A stretch of 64,000 nt of DNA from UBA4582 sp038106185 (GCA_038106185.1 JAYODE010000005.1:62001-126000); one strand, 5' to 3'; shown: positions 1-9,270, counted from the stretch's first letter. Notes: generated by a model from the sequence alone, not told the origin. Numbers and translations are program-made.

Positions 1-720
1 GGTATTGGCTTTGTACTGGGAGGTCCGCTGGGTGGTGTCATGGGCGCTGTCATGGGTCATCAATTCGATTCCAAGGCTCAAGGTCGAGGCTTGCTGAGCG
101 CTATTGAAAGCAAGCAGAGTATTTATTTTGCTGCCACTTTTTCCATGTTAGGCAAGCTTGCGAAAGCCGACGGTTTTGTTTCGCAGGCTGAGGTAGACGT
201 GATTGAACGTGTCATGCGCGATAATCTGCGACTTGATGCTCGAACTCGGCAGCTAGCGATCGAGATATTTAATGCAGCGAAAGACTCGGACTCGACCTTT
301 GAAAGTTTTGCGCAACAATTTCAACAAGAATTTGGCGGAGTCAGAGTCGTCAAGGAGTCTCTGGTCGATCTACTTCTGCTGGTGGCCTATGCCGATGGAT
401 CCTTACACGTCGCTGAAGAAAAACTGCTACTGCAAGCGGTGCGCATTTTTCAGTTAGAAGGTCACTATGAGCAGCTTAAGAGCCGTTTTACCGGGTCCAC
501 TAACGATCTTGGTCGTTGCTTTAAAATCCTTGGCTGCGAGCCCACCGATGAGATAAAGGCTATCAAGGCCAAGTATCGAAAATTGGCCATGGAATATCAC
601 CCAGATCGAGTCCAGGCTAATGGCATGTCTCCGGAACTGGTTGCGGTTGCCGAAGAGAAGTTCAAGGAGATACAGAATGCCTTTGATATTATTGAAAAAC
701 ACAAACGCCAGGCGAGCTAA
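1..720 (+). CDS. djlA: DjlA-like membrane-anchored DnaJ co-chaperone, 5' end cut by the window
   Basis: Co-chaperone that stimulates DnaK from the inner membrane. The reading frame is open from base 1, and the first codons give a glycine-rich hydrophobic stretch (GFVLGG...GAVMGH) like the single N-terminal membrane segment of DjlA. The ATG at 40 is therefore probably internal and only a few N-terminal residues lie outside the window. A TerB-like helical domain follows. The C-terminal 65 or so residues form a J domain with the HPD motif (YHPDR) that contacts DnaK. The order TM-TerB-J is diagnostic of DjlA. It converges on the membrane-protein gene ending at 764, with only 43 bases between them and no clear terminator. 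Confidence 0.88.
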   Translation, partial: GIGFVLGGPLGGVMGAVMGHQFDSKAQGRGLLSAIESKQSIYFAATFSMLGKLAKADGFVSQAEVDVIERVMRDNLRLDARTRQLAIEIFNAAKDSDSTFESFAQQFQQEFGGVRVVKESLVDLLLLVAYADGSLHVAEEKLLLQAVRIFQLEGHYEQLKSRFTGSTNDLGRCFKILGCEPTDEIKAIKAKYRKLAMEYHPDRVQANGMSPELVAVAEEKFKEIQNAFDIIEKHKRQAS

Positions 721-763
721 ACACAGTTGTATCAATCGCAGTTGAATCAGCCAGGATAAAAAT

Positions 764-1606
764 TCATTGGCCAGGCCCTGACTGGGCTTGCGCGCTGATA
801 GAGCGAATGCCCGTCCAGACCAACCAGAGAAATACCAATGGCATGAGCAGGCTTCGAATCAACAGAATCACTATCAGGTGAACTATGGCGGTCGCCGCTA
901 TGTCGGTAATACTCTGCTGTTGGTCTGTGCCCAGGATAGCCTGGGCGGTTTGCCATGCACCGCTGATGAAGCCGGCATTCTCGACTGATTGCTTGTAACT
1001 ATCCCGTAAGTCCTGAAGTTGATCCTTGGCCAAATCGAGTGAGTCTAAAGCCTGCCGCTGCTGCTCATCGAAATAGACTCGGTCGAGTCCCCAGCTCAGG
1101 CCTGCCTGCAGCACGAAGACGAAACGAACCAGTATGAGCAGGAGGAGCATCCGCAGCAACCACCCAGGCAGGCGTACCCGCCAAACATAGGCGCCAAACA
1201 TCCCCAGCAAGGCGCATGATGTGAGTAGCTTGGCGATCAGGCTGCCAGTCGCAACTAATATCACCTGTTGCAAACCGAGTGCCGCAAGCCCGTAGAGTAA
1301 AAAGCCTGAGAATCGCTCAATCAGATCGTTTAATGGATCCAGAGCTTCGCCTGGATGCAGTGCGACGCCAGCGCCAAAGTTGAGACTGACCTCTACGGAA
1401 GAGATCACGGAAATAATAGCATTAATGGTTCTGGCACTGGCATAGACGACTAGGTTGGTGTTGAGTGCGTCATCCAGGTACTGGCTCGCTGCTCTGTCAA
1501 AATGCGGAATCCAGGTCATGACGACAAGCACAAGTGTCACTGCGCCGGCTAGATAGGTCGATGCTCGAGTCAATCTTTGCTTGACTGCTGGGGTGCTGGC
1601 TAGCAT
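764..1606 (-). CDS. Uncharacterised multi-pass membrane protein, coupled to the upstream dehydrogenase
   Basis: I do not recognise this 280-residue protein. It has a hydrophobic segment near residues 19-37, others around 95-125, 125-145 and 148-170, and a final pair near 230-270. Between them (about 175-225) lies a soluble, charged, probably helical stretch rich in Gln, Asp and Leu. No catalytic motif is visible. Its ATG directly follows the TGA of the FMN dehydrogenase (TGAATG), so the two are almost certainly co-transcribed and may be translationally coupled. A role linked to the dehydrogenase, such as membrane association or substrate movement, is only inference from position. Confidence 0.7.
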   Translation of the reverse strand: MLASTPAVKQRLTRASTYLAGAVTLVLVVMTWIPHFDRAASQYLDDALNTNLVVYASARTINAIISVISSVEVSLNFGAGVALHPGEALDPLNDLIERFSGFLLYGLAALGLQQVILVATGSLIAKLLTSCALLGMFGAYVWRVRLPGWLLRMLLLLILVRFVFVLQAGLSWGLDRVYFDEQQRQALDSLDLAKDQLQDLRDSYKQSVENAGFISGAWQTAQAILGTDQQQSITDIAATAIVHLIVILLIRSLLMPLVFLWLVWTGIRSISAQAQSGPGQ

Positions 1607-2755
1607 TCAGCGATGGCCGTGGGTCCAGAGGACTTTTTCGTCTACCTCGTTAATGTCGCATAAACCACTGAAGGCCATGGTCAGGTCCAGCTCCTTATGT
1701 ATGATGTCGAGGCAACGAGTTACGCCGGCTTCTCCCATAGCCCCCAAACCATAGAGAAAAGCGCGACCTATGAGCGTGCCTTTAGCGCCAAGGGCAATGG
1801 CCTTGAAGACATCCTGACCACTTCGAATACCACCATCCATCCAGACCTCAATTTTATCACCCACCGCCGCTACAATGGCCGGCAGGGCATCAATCGCCGC
1901 CGGCGCCCCATCCAGCTGACGCCCACCATGATTCGAGACGATCAAGGCATCTGCGCCACTGCTGACAGCCATATAGGCGTCCTCTGGATCCATGATGCCC
2001 TTCAGGATCAGTTTGCCACCCCATTGTTCCTTCACCCAGGCGACGTCATCCCAGCTTAAGGCCGGATCAAACTGATCGGTTGTCCAGTGACTGAGGCTCC
2101 CCATATTGTCGATTCCGGCCACGTGTCCCACAATATTGCCAAAGTTGTGGCGGCGGGTCCGAAGCATGCCCAGAGCCCAGCGCGGCTTGGTGACGATGTT
2201 GGCGATATTCCGCAGCGTCATTTTGGGTGGTGTGGAGAGCCCATTTTTAATGTCTTTGTGACGTTGTCCCATGATCTGCAGGTCCAGGGTCAGTACCAGT
2301 GCAGAACACTGGGCCGCTTTGGCTCGCTGGATCAGTCGAGCAATGTAGTCCCGGTCGCGCATAACATAGAGTTGAAACCAGAAGGGTTGAGTCACATGCT
2401 CGGCAACGTCCTCAATCGAGCAGATGCTCATAGTTGACAGACAAAAAGGCACACCAAATTTTTCAGCGGCGCGGGCCGCTAAAATTTCGCCGTCGGCGTG
2501 CTGCATGCCCGTGAGACCGGTTGGCGCGAGTGCCACCGGCATCGAGACTGCCTGACCCGCCATGGTGCTTGCTAAGGAACGATTCGCGATATTCACCAGG
2601 ACTTTTTGCCGAAGCTTGATTTTGGCAAACGCCTCGACATTGTCTCTGAATGTGGACTCGGTCCAGGAACCTGATTCGGCATAGTCGTAAAACATGCGGG
2701 GAACGCGCTTTTCGTATAAAACTCTGAGATCTTCAATGCTTGTGACTGTCGTCAT
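1607..2755 (-). CDS. lldD: FMN-dependent alpha-hydroxy-acid dehydrogenase, LldD type
   Basis: Oxidises an L-2-hydroxy acid, most likely L-lactate to pyruvate, passing electrons to the respiratory chain at the inner membrane. The 382 residues match LldD closely in length and along the sequence: an N-terminal YDYAESG segment, the VALAPTGLTGM flavin-binding stretch, WFQLYV, the KGIMDPEDA lysine region, the catalytic histidine in SNHGGRQLDG and the late phosphate-binding GRAFLYG loop. The ATG at 2755 fits the family start. Substrate is uncertain, since glycolate, mandelate and lactate enzymes share these motifs. It is followed immediately by a membrane protein of unknown role. It diverges from lon across 222 bases. 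Confidence 0.85.
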   Translation of the reverse strand: MTTVTSIEDLRVLYEKRVPRMFYDYAESGSWTESTFRDNVEAFAKIKLRQKVLVNIANRSLASTMAGQAVSMPVALAPTGLTGMQHADGEILAARAAEKFGVPFCLSTMSICSIEDVAEHVTQPFWFQLYVMRDRDYIARLIQRAKAAQCSALVLTLDLQIMGQRHKDIKNGLSTPPKMTLRNIANIVTKPRWALGMLRTRRHNFGNIVGHVAGIDNMGSLSHWTTDQFDPALSWDDVAWVKEQWGGKLILKGIMDPEDAYMAVSSGADALIVSNHGGRQLDGAPAAIDALPAIVAAVGDKIEVWMDGGIRSGQDVFKAIALGAKGTLIGRAFLYGLGAMGEAGVTRCLDIIHKELDLTMAFSGLCDINEVDEKVLWTHGHR

Positions 2756-2918
2756 GGCCGATTCGATATGTGTGGCAGATACTTGATTCTAGCCTGAAGT
2801 GCTGGGCAGAGTGAATTTTCCTTAAAGTCGTCGTGGGAGAAAAGTCTTAGCTTGACGGAATATACGGCTGCAGGTGTCGGTGCCTGCCTGTTTCTGCACT
2901 TTTCAGGTGAGGTGGGCT

Positions 2919-2946
2919 CTTGAATCAAAGGGGTCTGGCCCAAAAA
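2919..2946 (+). promoter_or_regulatory. Candidate heat-shock (sigma-32) promoter of lon
   Basis: A perfect CTTGAA at 2919-2924 is followed after 14 bases by CCCAAAAA at 2939-2946, a partial match to the sigma-32 -10 element CCCCATnT. Transcription would start near 2952, about 26 bases before the lon ATG. lon belongs to the sigma-32 regulon in Escherichia coli, which supports the idea, but the -10 match is weak. Confidence 0.35.
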
Positions 2947-2977
2947 ACCGTGATGAATCTGAGTGAGTAGACCCTGA

Positions 2978-5371
2978 ATGAACGACAAGAAGCACGAACA
3001 AAGCGAATTTATTCCACGCAGCAACAGTCAAGGACATCAGTTGGCACGTCCAGACGAGGTGTTACCTGATACCTTGCAACTGATTCCGCTGACGGCCGGT
3101 CCTTATTTTCCAGTCCTGGTGCAGCCCTTGGTGATCGACAGTGAGCCATGGGGTGACGGCATCAAGCGGGTCGCCGAGACAGCGCATAAATTGATTGCGA
3201 TGAGTTATGCACCGACCACCAGCGGCAGTGGTATACCTGGGCCAGAGAATGTTAGAGCGGTCGGTTGTGTGGCGCGTATTCATCGCCTGCAGGAAGTCAA
3301 AGGTAAGCTGCAATTTATCGCCCAGGGTATACGACGGTTTCGAATCAAGGAATGGATACGCAAGGTGCCACCCTTCATCGTTCGAGTCGAGTACCTGGAA
3401 CCGGCTAGCCTGGATGATGAAAGCCAGTTACGTGCGTATGCGATGGCGCTGATCGATATCATCAAGGAATTGATGACGATTAATCCTCTGGTCAATGAAG
3501 AGCTTAAACAGTACCTGAATTACTTCAATCCCAACGAGCCTGGTCCGCTCGCTGATTTTGCGGCTGCGATCACATCCGCCGCAGCCGACGACATGCAGGA
3601 CATACTCGAAACCCTGCCGCTGCTGGAGCGCATGGAGAAGGTGCTGCTACTGTTACGCAAAGAGCTTGAGATAGCGCGCCTGCAGGCGAAGATTACGGCG
3701 CAGGTGAATGAGCAGGTCAGCGAGCAACAGAAGATATTTTTTCTTCGGCAGCAACTAAAGGTGATTCAAAAGGAGCTGGGTATCGTCAAGGATGATCGGC
3801 AGGCAGATGCTGAGAAATTCAGTGCGCGACTAGCGTCCCTGGTGGTACCCGCACATGTCCAGGCTCGAGCAAACGAGGAGCTTGAAAAGCTGCAGGTTCT
3901 GGAATCAGCGTCTGCCGAGTATGCCGTGACCCGCCAGTACCTGGATTGGCTGACTTCTGTGCCCTGGGGTGTGACCAGTGCTGACCAGCTCGACCTCCAA
4001 CAAGCGCGCCTGATTCTCGACCAGGATCATGACGGGTTGGAAGATATCAAACAGCGGATTATTGAATTCCTTGCCGTTGGCGCCTATCGCGGTGAAATGG
4101 CGGGTTCCATCTTGCTATTAGTGGGCCCGCCGGGGGTCGGCAAAACTTCCATTGGTAAGTCCATTGCCCATGCACTGGGGCGGAAATTTTATCGGTTTAG
4201 TCTGGGTGGCATGCGCGACGAGGCTGAAATCAAAGGCCATCGGCGAACCTACATTGGCGCCATGCCGGGTAAGCTGATTCAGTCGCTGAAGGAAGTCAGT
4301 GTCTCAAACCCTGTCATCATGTTGGACGAAATCGATAAGATTGGTGCGTCATTTCATGGCGATCCTGCCTCGGCACTGCTCGAGGTACTGGATCCAGCCC
4401 AAAATAGCGAATTTCTGGATCATTATCTGGATTTACGCGTCGACCTGTCCAAGGTTCTGTTTGTTTGTACCGCGAATCAACTGGATACGATTCCCGCACC
4501 ACTGTTGGATCGAATGGAGATCATTCGACTGGCAGGCTACCTGACGCAAGAGAAGGTGATGATCGCCAAGCACCATCTGTGGAAGCGGCAGCTGCAGCAG
4601 GCTGGAGTCTCAGCCAGCAAACTGAGTATCACGAATGCGGCTGTCAGGGTCGTCGCCGATGGCTATGCTCGAGAAGCCGGTGTTCGCGGACTCGAGAAGC
4701 AGTTAGGACGGATTGTGCGCAAAGCGATTGTAGAGCTGTTAGAGGGGACTCAGTCGGCAGTTAGAGTCGGCGTAAAAGATATCGAGCGTTATCTGGGTGC
4801 GCCTTATTTTCAGCAACAGCGGCCTCAGCGAGGCTTGGGTGTCATCAACGGGTTGGCGTGGACGGCCCTGGGCGGGACTACGCTGGCCGTTGAAGCGTCT
4901 CTGATTCACACCAAAAACCGAGGTCTTAAGTTAACGGGCCAACTGGGGGATGTGATGCAGGAGTCAGCACAGATTGCCTATAGTTTTGTCTCAAGCAGAC
5001 TCGTTCAGCTGGGTGGCAGTCAGGATTTTTTTGATGAGGCCTTTGTCCATCTGCATGTCCCTGAGGGCGCGACCCCTAAAGATGGTCCCAGTGCGGGTGT
5101 GACGATGGCCACGGCACTTTTATCATTGGCAAAAAATAGGGCCATTAAACGTGATATTGCTATGACCGGCGAGCTGACTCTGACGGGTAGGGTGCTGCCG
5201 GTGGGTGGTATTCGAGAAAAGGTGATAGCGGCGAGACGAGCAAACCTGAAGGAGTTGATTTTGCCGAACGCTAATGCCCGAGACTATCACGAGATGCCTG
5301 ACTATTTGCAGAAAGGCCTGGTTGTGCACTTTGTCAGCACGTTTGCAGAGGTTGCCGAGATTTGTTTCTGA
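2978..5371 (+). CDS. lon: ATP-dependent protease La (Lon)
   Basis: Cytoplasmic AAA+ serine protease that unfolds and degrades damaged proteins and short-lived regulators. The 797 residues show the full bacterial Lon plan: N-terminal substrate-binding LON domain (about 30-230), a coiled middle part, an AAA+ module with Walker A GPPGVGKT (383-390) and Walker B IMLDEIDK, and the protease domain. The catalytic dyad is Ser705 (GPSAG) and Lys748 (REKVIA). It is intact and of normal length. No clpX or hupB lies beside it, unlike the E. coli locus. It converges with prc, and a hairpin lies between the two genes. Confidence 0.96.
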   Translation: MNDKKHEQSEFIPRSNSQGHQLARPDEVLPDTLQLIPLTAGPYFPVLVQPLVIDSEPWGDGIKRVAETAHKLIAMSYAPTTSGSGIPGPENVRAVGCVARIHRLQEVKGKLQFIAQGIRRFRIKEWIRKVPPFIVRVEYLEPASLDDESQLRAYAMALIDIIKELMTINPLVNEELKQYLNYFNPNEPGPLADFAAAITSAAADDMQDILETLPLLERMEKVLLLLRKELEIARLQAKITAQVNEQVSEQQKIFFLRQQLKVIQKELGIVKDDRQADAEKFSARLASLVVPAHVQARANEELEKLQVLESASAEYAVTRQYLDWLTSVPWGVTSADQLDLQQARLILDQDHDGLEDIKQRIIEFLAVGAYRGEMAGSILLLVGPPGVGKTSIGKSIAHALGRKFYRFSLGGMRDEAEIKGHRRTYIGAMPGKLIQSLKEVSVSNPVIMLDEIDKIGASFHGDPASALLEVLDPAQNSEFLDHYLDLRVDLSKVLFVCTANQLDTIPAPLLDRMEIIRLAGYLTQEKVMIAKHHLWKRQLQQAGVSASKLSITNAAVRVVADGYAREAGVRGLEKQLGRIVRKAIVELLEGTQSAVRVGVKDIERYLGAPYFQQQRPQRGLGVINGLAWTALGGTTLAVEASLIHTKNRGLKLTGQLGDVMQESAQIAYSFVSSRLVQLGGSQDFFDEAFVHLHVPEGATPKDGPSAGVTMATALLSLAKNRAIKRDIAMTGELTLTGRVLPVGGIREKVIAARRANLKELILPNANARDYHEMPDYLQKGLVVHFVSTFAEVAEICF

Positions 5372-5411
5372 GGGAGTGTCGCGAGTCTGCTTGGCTTGCG
5401 TCTTGAGGCAA

Positions 5412-5442
5412 TATCAGGCCGGTCTGAATAACCGGTCTGATA
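5412..5442. terminator. Hairpin between convergent lon and prc
   Basis: TCAGGCCGGT at 5414-5423 pairs with ACCGGTCTGA at 5431-5440 with one G-T pair and a 7-base loop. Two more A-T pairs extend the stem outward. There is no T run on either strand, so it is at best a weak bidirectional terminator or a transcript-end stabiliser. Confidence 0.45.
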
Positions 5443-5490
5443 CTGCCCAGTGAGCGGGCGTCAATAAGCGAGAATAATGGCACCCTAATG

Positions 5491-7761
5491 TCAGATAGTC
5501 TGTTGCTTTTGTGGTTCCGCCGCGAGGCGTTTTTCCAGCGAAATCATATCCAGGAGAATATTGCCGCTCTCGACCAAGCGCGGGTCCGCTGCCGAGTCTG
5601 CTTTAGCGGGGGGTACCGCGTCAACGGCTGGCACTTCATCATTGATATCCAGGTGAGCGGGGACAGCGATAGAGAGGGCGCCGTCAGGGGAATCCAGGAT
5701 AGCAGCACCGGTGGGTCCGCTGGCTGGCGCGCTGGCTGACTCGGCGGTGGCCAAGTCTGCTGCGGGCTTTGGGTTCAACTCGTCCAGAGAGGCGATTAAC
5801 GGCAGCGCCTGACGTTTGCGTTTCGCATTCTCCAGATCCAGCCAAAAGGCATCTGAGTCGGCCTTTTCCTGTTGGCGCTGCGCCATATTGAGTGACAGGC
5901 TGGTCTGCTTGCTGCGCACCTGACGATAGGCTGCTGCATCACGCAGATAAATAAACTCCGGGTCGGTTTCAACCCGAGCATTATGCAAATCAATGAGTTC
6001 CTTCTTCAGCGCTGATACATTGCTTTTGACTCGATAGCTGGTTGGCTGAATCTTGTCCCAGGGCAGAGGGCTATCCAATGTGCTCTCGCCAATGGATTCC
6101 GGGTCATAGTCGAGGGGGAAATCTATGTCTGGCAAGATACCCTTGTGCTGGGTGCTTTCACCACTGATTCGATAGAATTTCGCGGCGGTAAGCTTTAATT
6201 GGCCCTGGTTCAATGGCAGCAAGGTTTGGACAGTGCCTTTACCGAAGGTCTGATTGCCGATGATCACACCTCGGTCATAATCCTGGATCGCACCGGCAAA
6301 GATCTCGGAAGCTGAAGCGCTCAGACGATTGACTACTACAGCGAGGGGGCCGTCATAGACGGTTCTGATATCGCGATCATTGAGTATGTCAACTCGGTCC
6401 GTATTATTTCTCACTTGAACAGTGGGACCTCGATCGATAAACAGACCTGTGAGGGTGCGCGCCTCCTGAAGTGAGCCGCCGCCATTGTCCCGCAGGTCAA
6501 TGATAATGCCTTCGACACCCTCTGCCAGCAATTCGACCAGAAGGTCGTTGACATCTCTTGTGGTGCTCTTAAAGTCTCTGTTGCCTTCCTGGAGGGCCTG
6601 GAAGTCTATATAAAAGGTCGGAATGTCGATCACGCCAATTTTGTGCTTGTGCCCAAATTGCTCGACCTCAAGGATTTCTGACTTAGCTGATTGTTCTTCC
6701 AGTTTGACAGTATTGCGAACGATCTGGACCAGCTTGGATGTGCTGTCCTTGGCATTAGCGGGTACGACCTCGAGTTGAACCAGGGTTTCTTTCTTGCCCC
6801 GAATCAGCTCGACGACTTCATCCAGCCGCCAGCCGATGACGTCGACCATTTCGCCATCAACCCCCTGACCAACGGCGACTATCTTGTCGTCGGGAAAAAT
6901 TTGTTGGGACTTCTCGGCAGGTCCGGCAGGCACGAGACTGACGATCTTGATGTACTCATCCTCTCGCTGAAGTACAGCGCCGATGCCCTCCAGAGAGAGA
7001 CTCATGTTGATATTAAAATTCTCGGATGTCCTTGGCGAAAAGTACTGCGTATGCGGGTCATAGGCACGAGTAAAGGCATTCATGTACAGTTGATAGACAT
7101 CTTCGCTATTGGTCTGCAGCGTGCGCGACAAGCGGTTCTGGTAACGTTTGACGAGGACTTCCTGGGTTTTTTCCAGATCCTTGTCGGCCAGCTTGAGATT
7201 CAATACCGCCTCTTTGATGCGCAAGCGCCAGAGTTCGTCCAGCTCGGCGCTAGTAGTGGCCCAGGGCGCATCCTTGCGCTCCAATGGCAAAGACTCATCC
7301 AGCGTGAAATCGAACTGATCAATGCCTTCTTCGAGCGTGGCAATGACCTGCTCGAAACGTTCGGTGACGCGCTGCTGATAGCGATTGAACAGGGTAAAGG
7401 CAGGCGTCACATCGCCAGCTTTCAAGGCGTCATCCAGTTTCAGGCGCAGCTGGTCGAATTCGGCAATATCACTGGCTAGAAAGTAGCTTTTACTGGCGTC
7501 TAGATCTTCCAGGTAACTGTCATAGATTTTTGCCGAGAGCGCGTCGTCCAGGGTGACGCTTACATAATGCCGACTGGCAAGCGCATCAACAATATTCCGC
7601 GTGGTCTCAGGGTGGATGGGCATCGGCACCAAGGTGACAAGCTTGTCGTCGGTGACAGCTTCGGCAGGGCTGGCCACCGTTGCTAAGCCCAGCGATGCGG
7701 TACTCAGCAGCATCAAAGCTGATGCAAAAATTACGCGGCGCCCTAGTGTCATAATCGTCAT
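5491..7761 (-). CDS. prc: Carboxy-terminal (tail-specific) processing protease Prc
   Basis: Periplasmic serine protease that trims or degrades proteins from their C-termini and controls peptidoglycan endopeptidase levels. The 756-residue protein starts with a signal peptide (hydrophobic 11-30, cleavage probably near SPAEA). A tail-specific protease N-terminal domain follows, then a PDZ domain (about 250-335) and a S41 peptidase core. The serine lies in SASASE (481-486) and the lysine is Lys508 in FGKGT, the spacing seen in E. coli Prc. A DUF3340-type C-terminal domain follows. The last 100 residues are rich in Ala, Pro and Asp and look disordered. An AGGA eight bases before the ATG supports the start. 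Confidence 0.95.
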   Translation of the reverse strand: MTIMTLGRRVIFASALMLLSTASLGLATVASPAEAVTDDKLVTLVPMPIHPETTRNIVDALASRHYVSVTLDDALSAKIYDSYLEDLDASKSYFLASDIAEFDQLRLKLDDALKAGDVTPAFTLFNRYQQRVTERFEQVIATLEEGIDQFDFTLDESLPLERKDAPWATTSAELDELWRLRIKEAVLNLKLADKDLEKTQEVLVKRYQNRLSRTLQTNSEDVYQLYMNAFTRAYDPHTQYFSPRTSENFNINMSLSLEGIGAVLQREDEYIKIVSLVPAGPAEKSQQIFPDDKIVAVGQGVDGEMVDVIGWRLDEVVELIRGKKETLVQLEVVPANAKDSTSKLVQIVRNTVKLEEQSAKSEILEVEQFGHKHKIGVIDIPTFYIDFQALQEGNRDFKSTTRDVNDLLVELLAEGVEGIIIDLRDNGGGSLQEARTLTGLFIDRGPTVQVRNNTDRVDILNDRDIRTVYDGPLAVVVNRLSASASEIFAGAIQDYDRGVIIGNQTFGKGTVQTLLPLNQGQLKLTAAKFYRISGESTQHKGILPDIDFPLDYDPESIGESTLDSPLPWDKIQPTSYRVKSNVSALKKELIDLHNARVETDPEFIYLRDAAAYRQVRSKQTSLSLNMAQRQQEKADSDAFWLDLENAKRKRQALPLIASLDELNPKPAADLATAESASAPASGPTGAAILDSPDGALSIAVPAHLDINDEVPAVDAVPPAKADSAADPRLVESGNILLDMISLEKRLAAEPQKQQTI

Positions 7762-7905
7762 GGTTCAGTTCCTGGTCATTTCTTTCAAAAGAATTGCAGC
7801 CGGAAAGTTTTTAAATCCCCACATTTTGCGACCAGTCCTCGTTCGGCCAATGGTCTGCTGTGCTACGTTTCTCTATTCTTGCGTCTCTTAGCGAGCCTGT
7901 CTCTT

Positions 7906-7950
7906 GCCAGCCTTGTTATTGCCAGCCTTGTTATTGCCAGCCTTGCTCTT
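7906..7950. repeat. 15-base tandem repeat, three units
   Basis: Two identical units GCCAGCCTTGTTATT and a third with two changes stand head to tail. A further partial GCCAG follows. Frames reading through it give only low-complexity Ala-Ser-Leu or Cys-Gln-Pro peptides, so it is not taken as coding. Confidence 0.85.
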
Positions 7951-7969
7951 GCCAGATTGCCTCATGCTT

Positions 7970-8016
7970 GCTCATCGTCTTGCTCATCGTCTTGCTCATC
8001 TTCCTGCTCATCATTA
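7970..8016. repeat. 12-base tandem repeat, four units
   Basis: GCTCATCGTCTT occurs twice exactly, followed by GCTCATCTTCCT and a partial GCTCATCATTA. It is unrelated in sequence to the 15-base array only 20 bases upstream. Confidence 0.85.
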
Positions 8017-8332
8017 GATTGCCTGGAAGTTACCAGTACAACAGTAACTCTTCTAATGCCCGCTTAAGCGTGGTTCAGCGCAGGATTTAGTCAACGATCA
8101 ATGGCGAAGGTTCCTGGCCCCAGTGTAGTGTTCCTTTGGGGCACGGATCAAGCAGATAAGCGATAGCGCGAGCAGATCTGTCGTCTATTTGATACGCGGT
8201 CTTTTGAGCGCCGGATTCTGCGTCTGTCGCGATCCTGGTCTTCGCCGCGGCTGGTCAGGCAGCGGCTTTAATAATGGGTCAATTGTGGCATAATGACAGC
8301 TGCAAAAATTGCCATTTGGCCTATTTTTCCTT

Positions 8333-8397
8333 CTGATTAATCCTGCTGATTGATCCTGCTGATTGATCCTACTGATTGATCCTACTATTTGGCCCTA
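8333..8397. repeat. 13-base tandem repeat just upstream of the FKBP gene
   Basis: Units of the form CTGATTGATCCTG run head to tail from 8333: four good copies with one or two changes, then a decayed fifth (CTATTTGGCCCTA). The array ends 26 bases before the FKBP ATG, so it lies in the probable 5' leader. Confidence 0.85.
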
Positions 8398-8423
8398 CTA
8401 AATTGAACTTAGAGCAGAACTAA

Positions 8424-9179
8424 ATGATAAAACCCCGAATAAACAACGCAATACTTGCCACTTCTCTCGTGCTATCGGCTCTCATGATACCTGGGCTTGC
8501 ATTGGCGGCAGAAACTGTTGCTGAAACAACTGCCGAGCCAGCGACTCAGGCAAATGCTGATAATCTGCGCAAGGATCTCAGTTACTTTTTTGGTTACTCC
8601 TTCGGCAATATGCTGAAAGAAGGTGGCAACGTCGACATTGACATGATGACGCTGAGTCAGGGTATGGAAGACTCTTTGAGCGAAAAGATGCCAAATTTGG
8701 ATGAGGCACAACAGCAGGCAGTCATTGCGGCAATACGTGCTCAACAGGAATCTGCGCAAGCCCAGCGAGAAGCCGCGCAAACAGAGATGGCGAGTCAGGT
8801 AGCCGTGATGTCTGCGACTTACCTGGAGCAAAACGGCGCACAGCCTGGTGTACAGACGACAGCCTCCGGTCTGCAGTACGAGCATCTGGTCGTCGGCGAT
8901 GGTGCTTCGCCAGCACCGGCCAACACCGTGAAGGTGCATTATGTGGGTCGCCTGGTCAATGGGCAGGTGTTTGACAGCTCGATCGAACGGGGTACGCCAG
9001 CAGAGTTTGGCCTTAACCAGGTGATTGCTGGCTGGACAGAAGGTTTGCAGTTAATGAAGGTCGGCGGCAAGACACGGTTCAGCATTCCTGCAGATCTGGC
9101 GTATGGACCTGGTGGAACCCGTGGGATACCGCCCAACGCTGCGCTGATTTTCGAGGTCGAGTTACTCGAGGTCAAGTAA
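8424..9179 (+). CDS. FKBP-type peptidyl-prolyl isomerase, FkpA/Mip family
   Basis: Periplasmic or envelope PPIase and chaperone. The 251 residues begin with a signal peptide ending in ALA (cleavage before AETVAE). There follow an acidic linker, an N-terminal dimerisation domain (about 45-130, helical, with NLRKDLSYFFGYSFG) and a C-terminal FKBP domain. That domain carries VKVHYVGRLVNGQVFDSS, the GWTEGLQ and PADLAYGPGG loops and a final LIFEVELLEV strand. This two-domain layout is that of FkpA, Mip and FklB. The linker AETVAETTAEPAT is repetitive. It is transcribed alone and is followed by a strong hairpin. Confidence 0.92.
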   Translation: MIKPRINNAILATSLVLSALMIPGLALAAETVAETTAEPATQANADNLRKDLSYFFGYSFGNMLKEGGNVDIDMMTLSQGMEDSLSEKMPNLDEAQQQAVIAAIRAQQESAQAQREAAQTEMASQVAVMSATYLEQNGAQPGVQTTASGLQYEHLVVGDGASPAPANTVKVHYVGRLVNGQVFDSSIERGTPAEFGLNQVIAGWTEGLQLMKVGGKTRFSIPADLAYGPGGTRGIPPNAALIFEVELLEVK

Positions 9180-9238
9180 ATGCAGCGCTTGATTTGGCAG
9201 CGCCGCAACAGCGGTTAGTCAGATCAAACCAGAAAGCC

Positions 9239-9270
9239 GCGCTTGAGTCGGGCACGCCTGACTCAAGCGC
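9239..9270. terminator. Strong inverted repeat between FKBP and esterase genes
   Basis: GCGCTTGAGTC (9239-9249) pairs perfectly with GACTCAAGCGC (9260-9270), and up to three further inner pairs leave a four-base loop. It sits between convergent genes. On the + strand it is followed by ACC and a run of A rather than T. It probably ends transcripts from both sides, but it is not a textbook intrinsic terminator. Confidence 0.6.

Larger units (their letters stand above)
7762..8423. other. Long divergent intergenic region, prc / FKBP, with three repeat tracts
   Basis: This 662-base stretch separates the start of prc from the FKBP gene. It holds tandem repeats at 7906-7950, 7970-8016 and 8333-8397. 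The rest shows no convincing gene. A CATAAT at 8289-8294 could be a -10 element for the FKBP gene, but no good -35 stands before it. Confidence 0.6.

Noticed and set aside
6691..7479. Long plus-strand ORF inside prc
   Set aside because: It is a shadow of the prc coding frame with no family motif and no initiation site.
7860..8090. Short ORFs through the repeat tracts upstream of the FKBP gene
   Set aside because: They encode low-complexity Cys-Gln-Pro or Ala-Ser-Leu peptides forced by 15- and 12-base repeats, without a ribosome binding site.
9239..9270. Transposon terminal repeat at the strong inverted repeat
   Set aside because: There is no partner copy, target duplication or transposase; it lies between convergent genes where terminators are expected.
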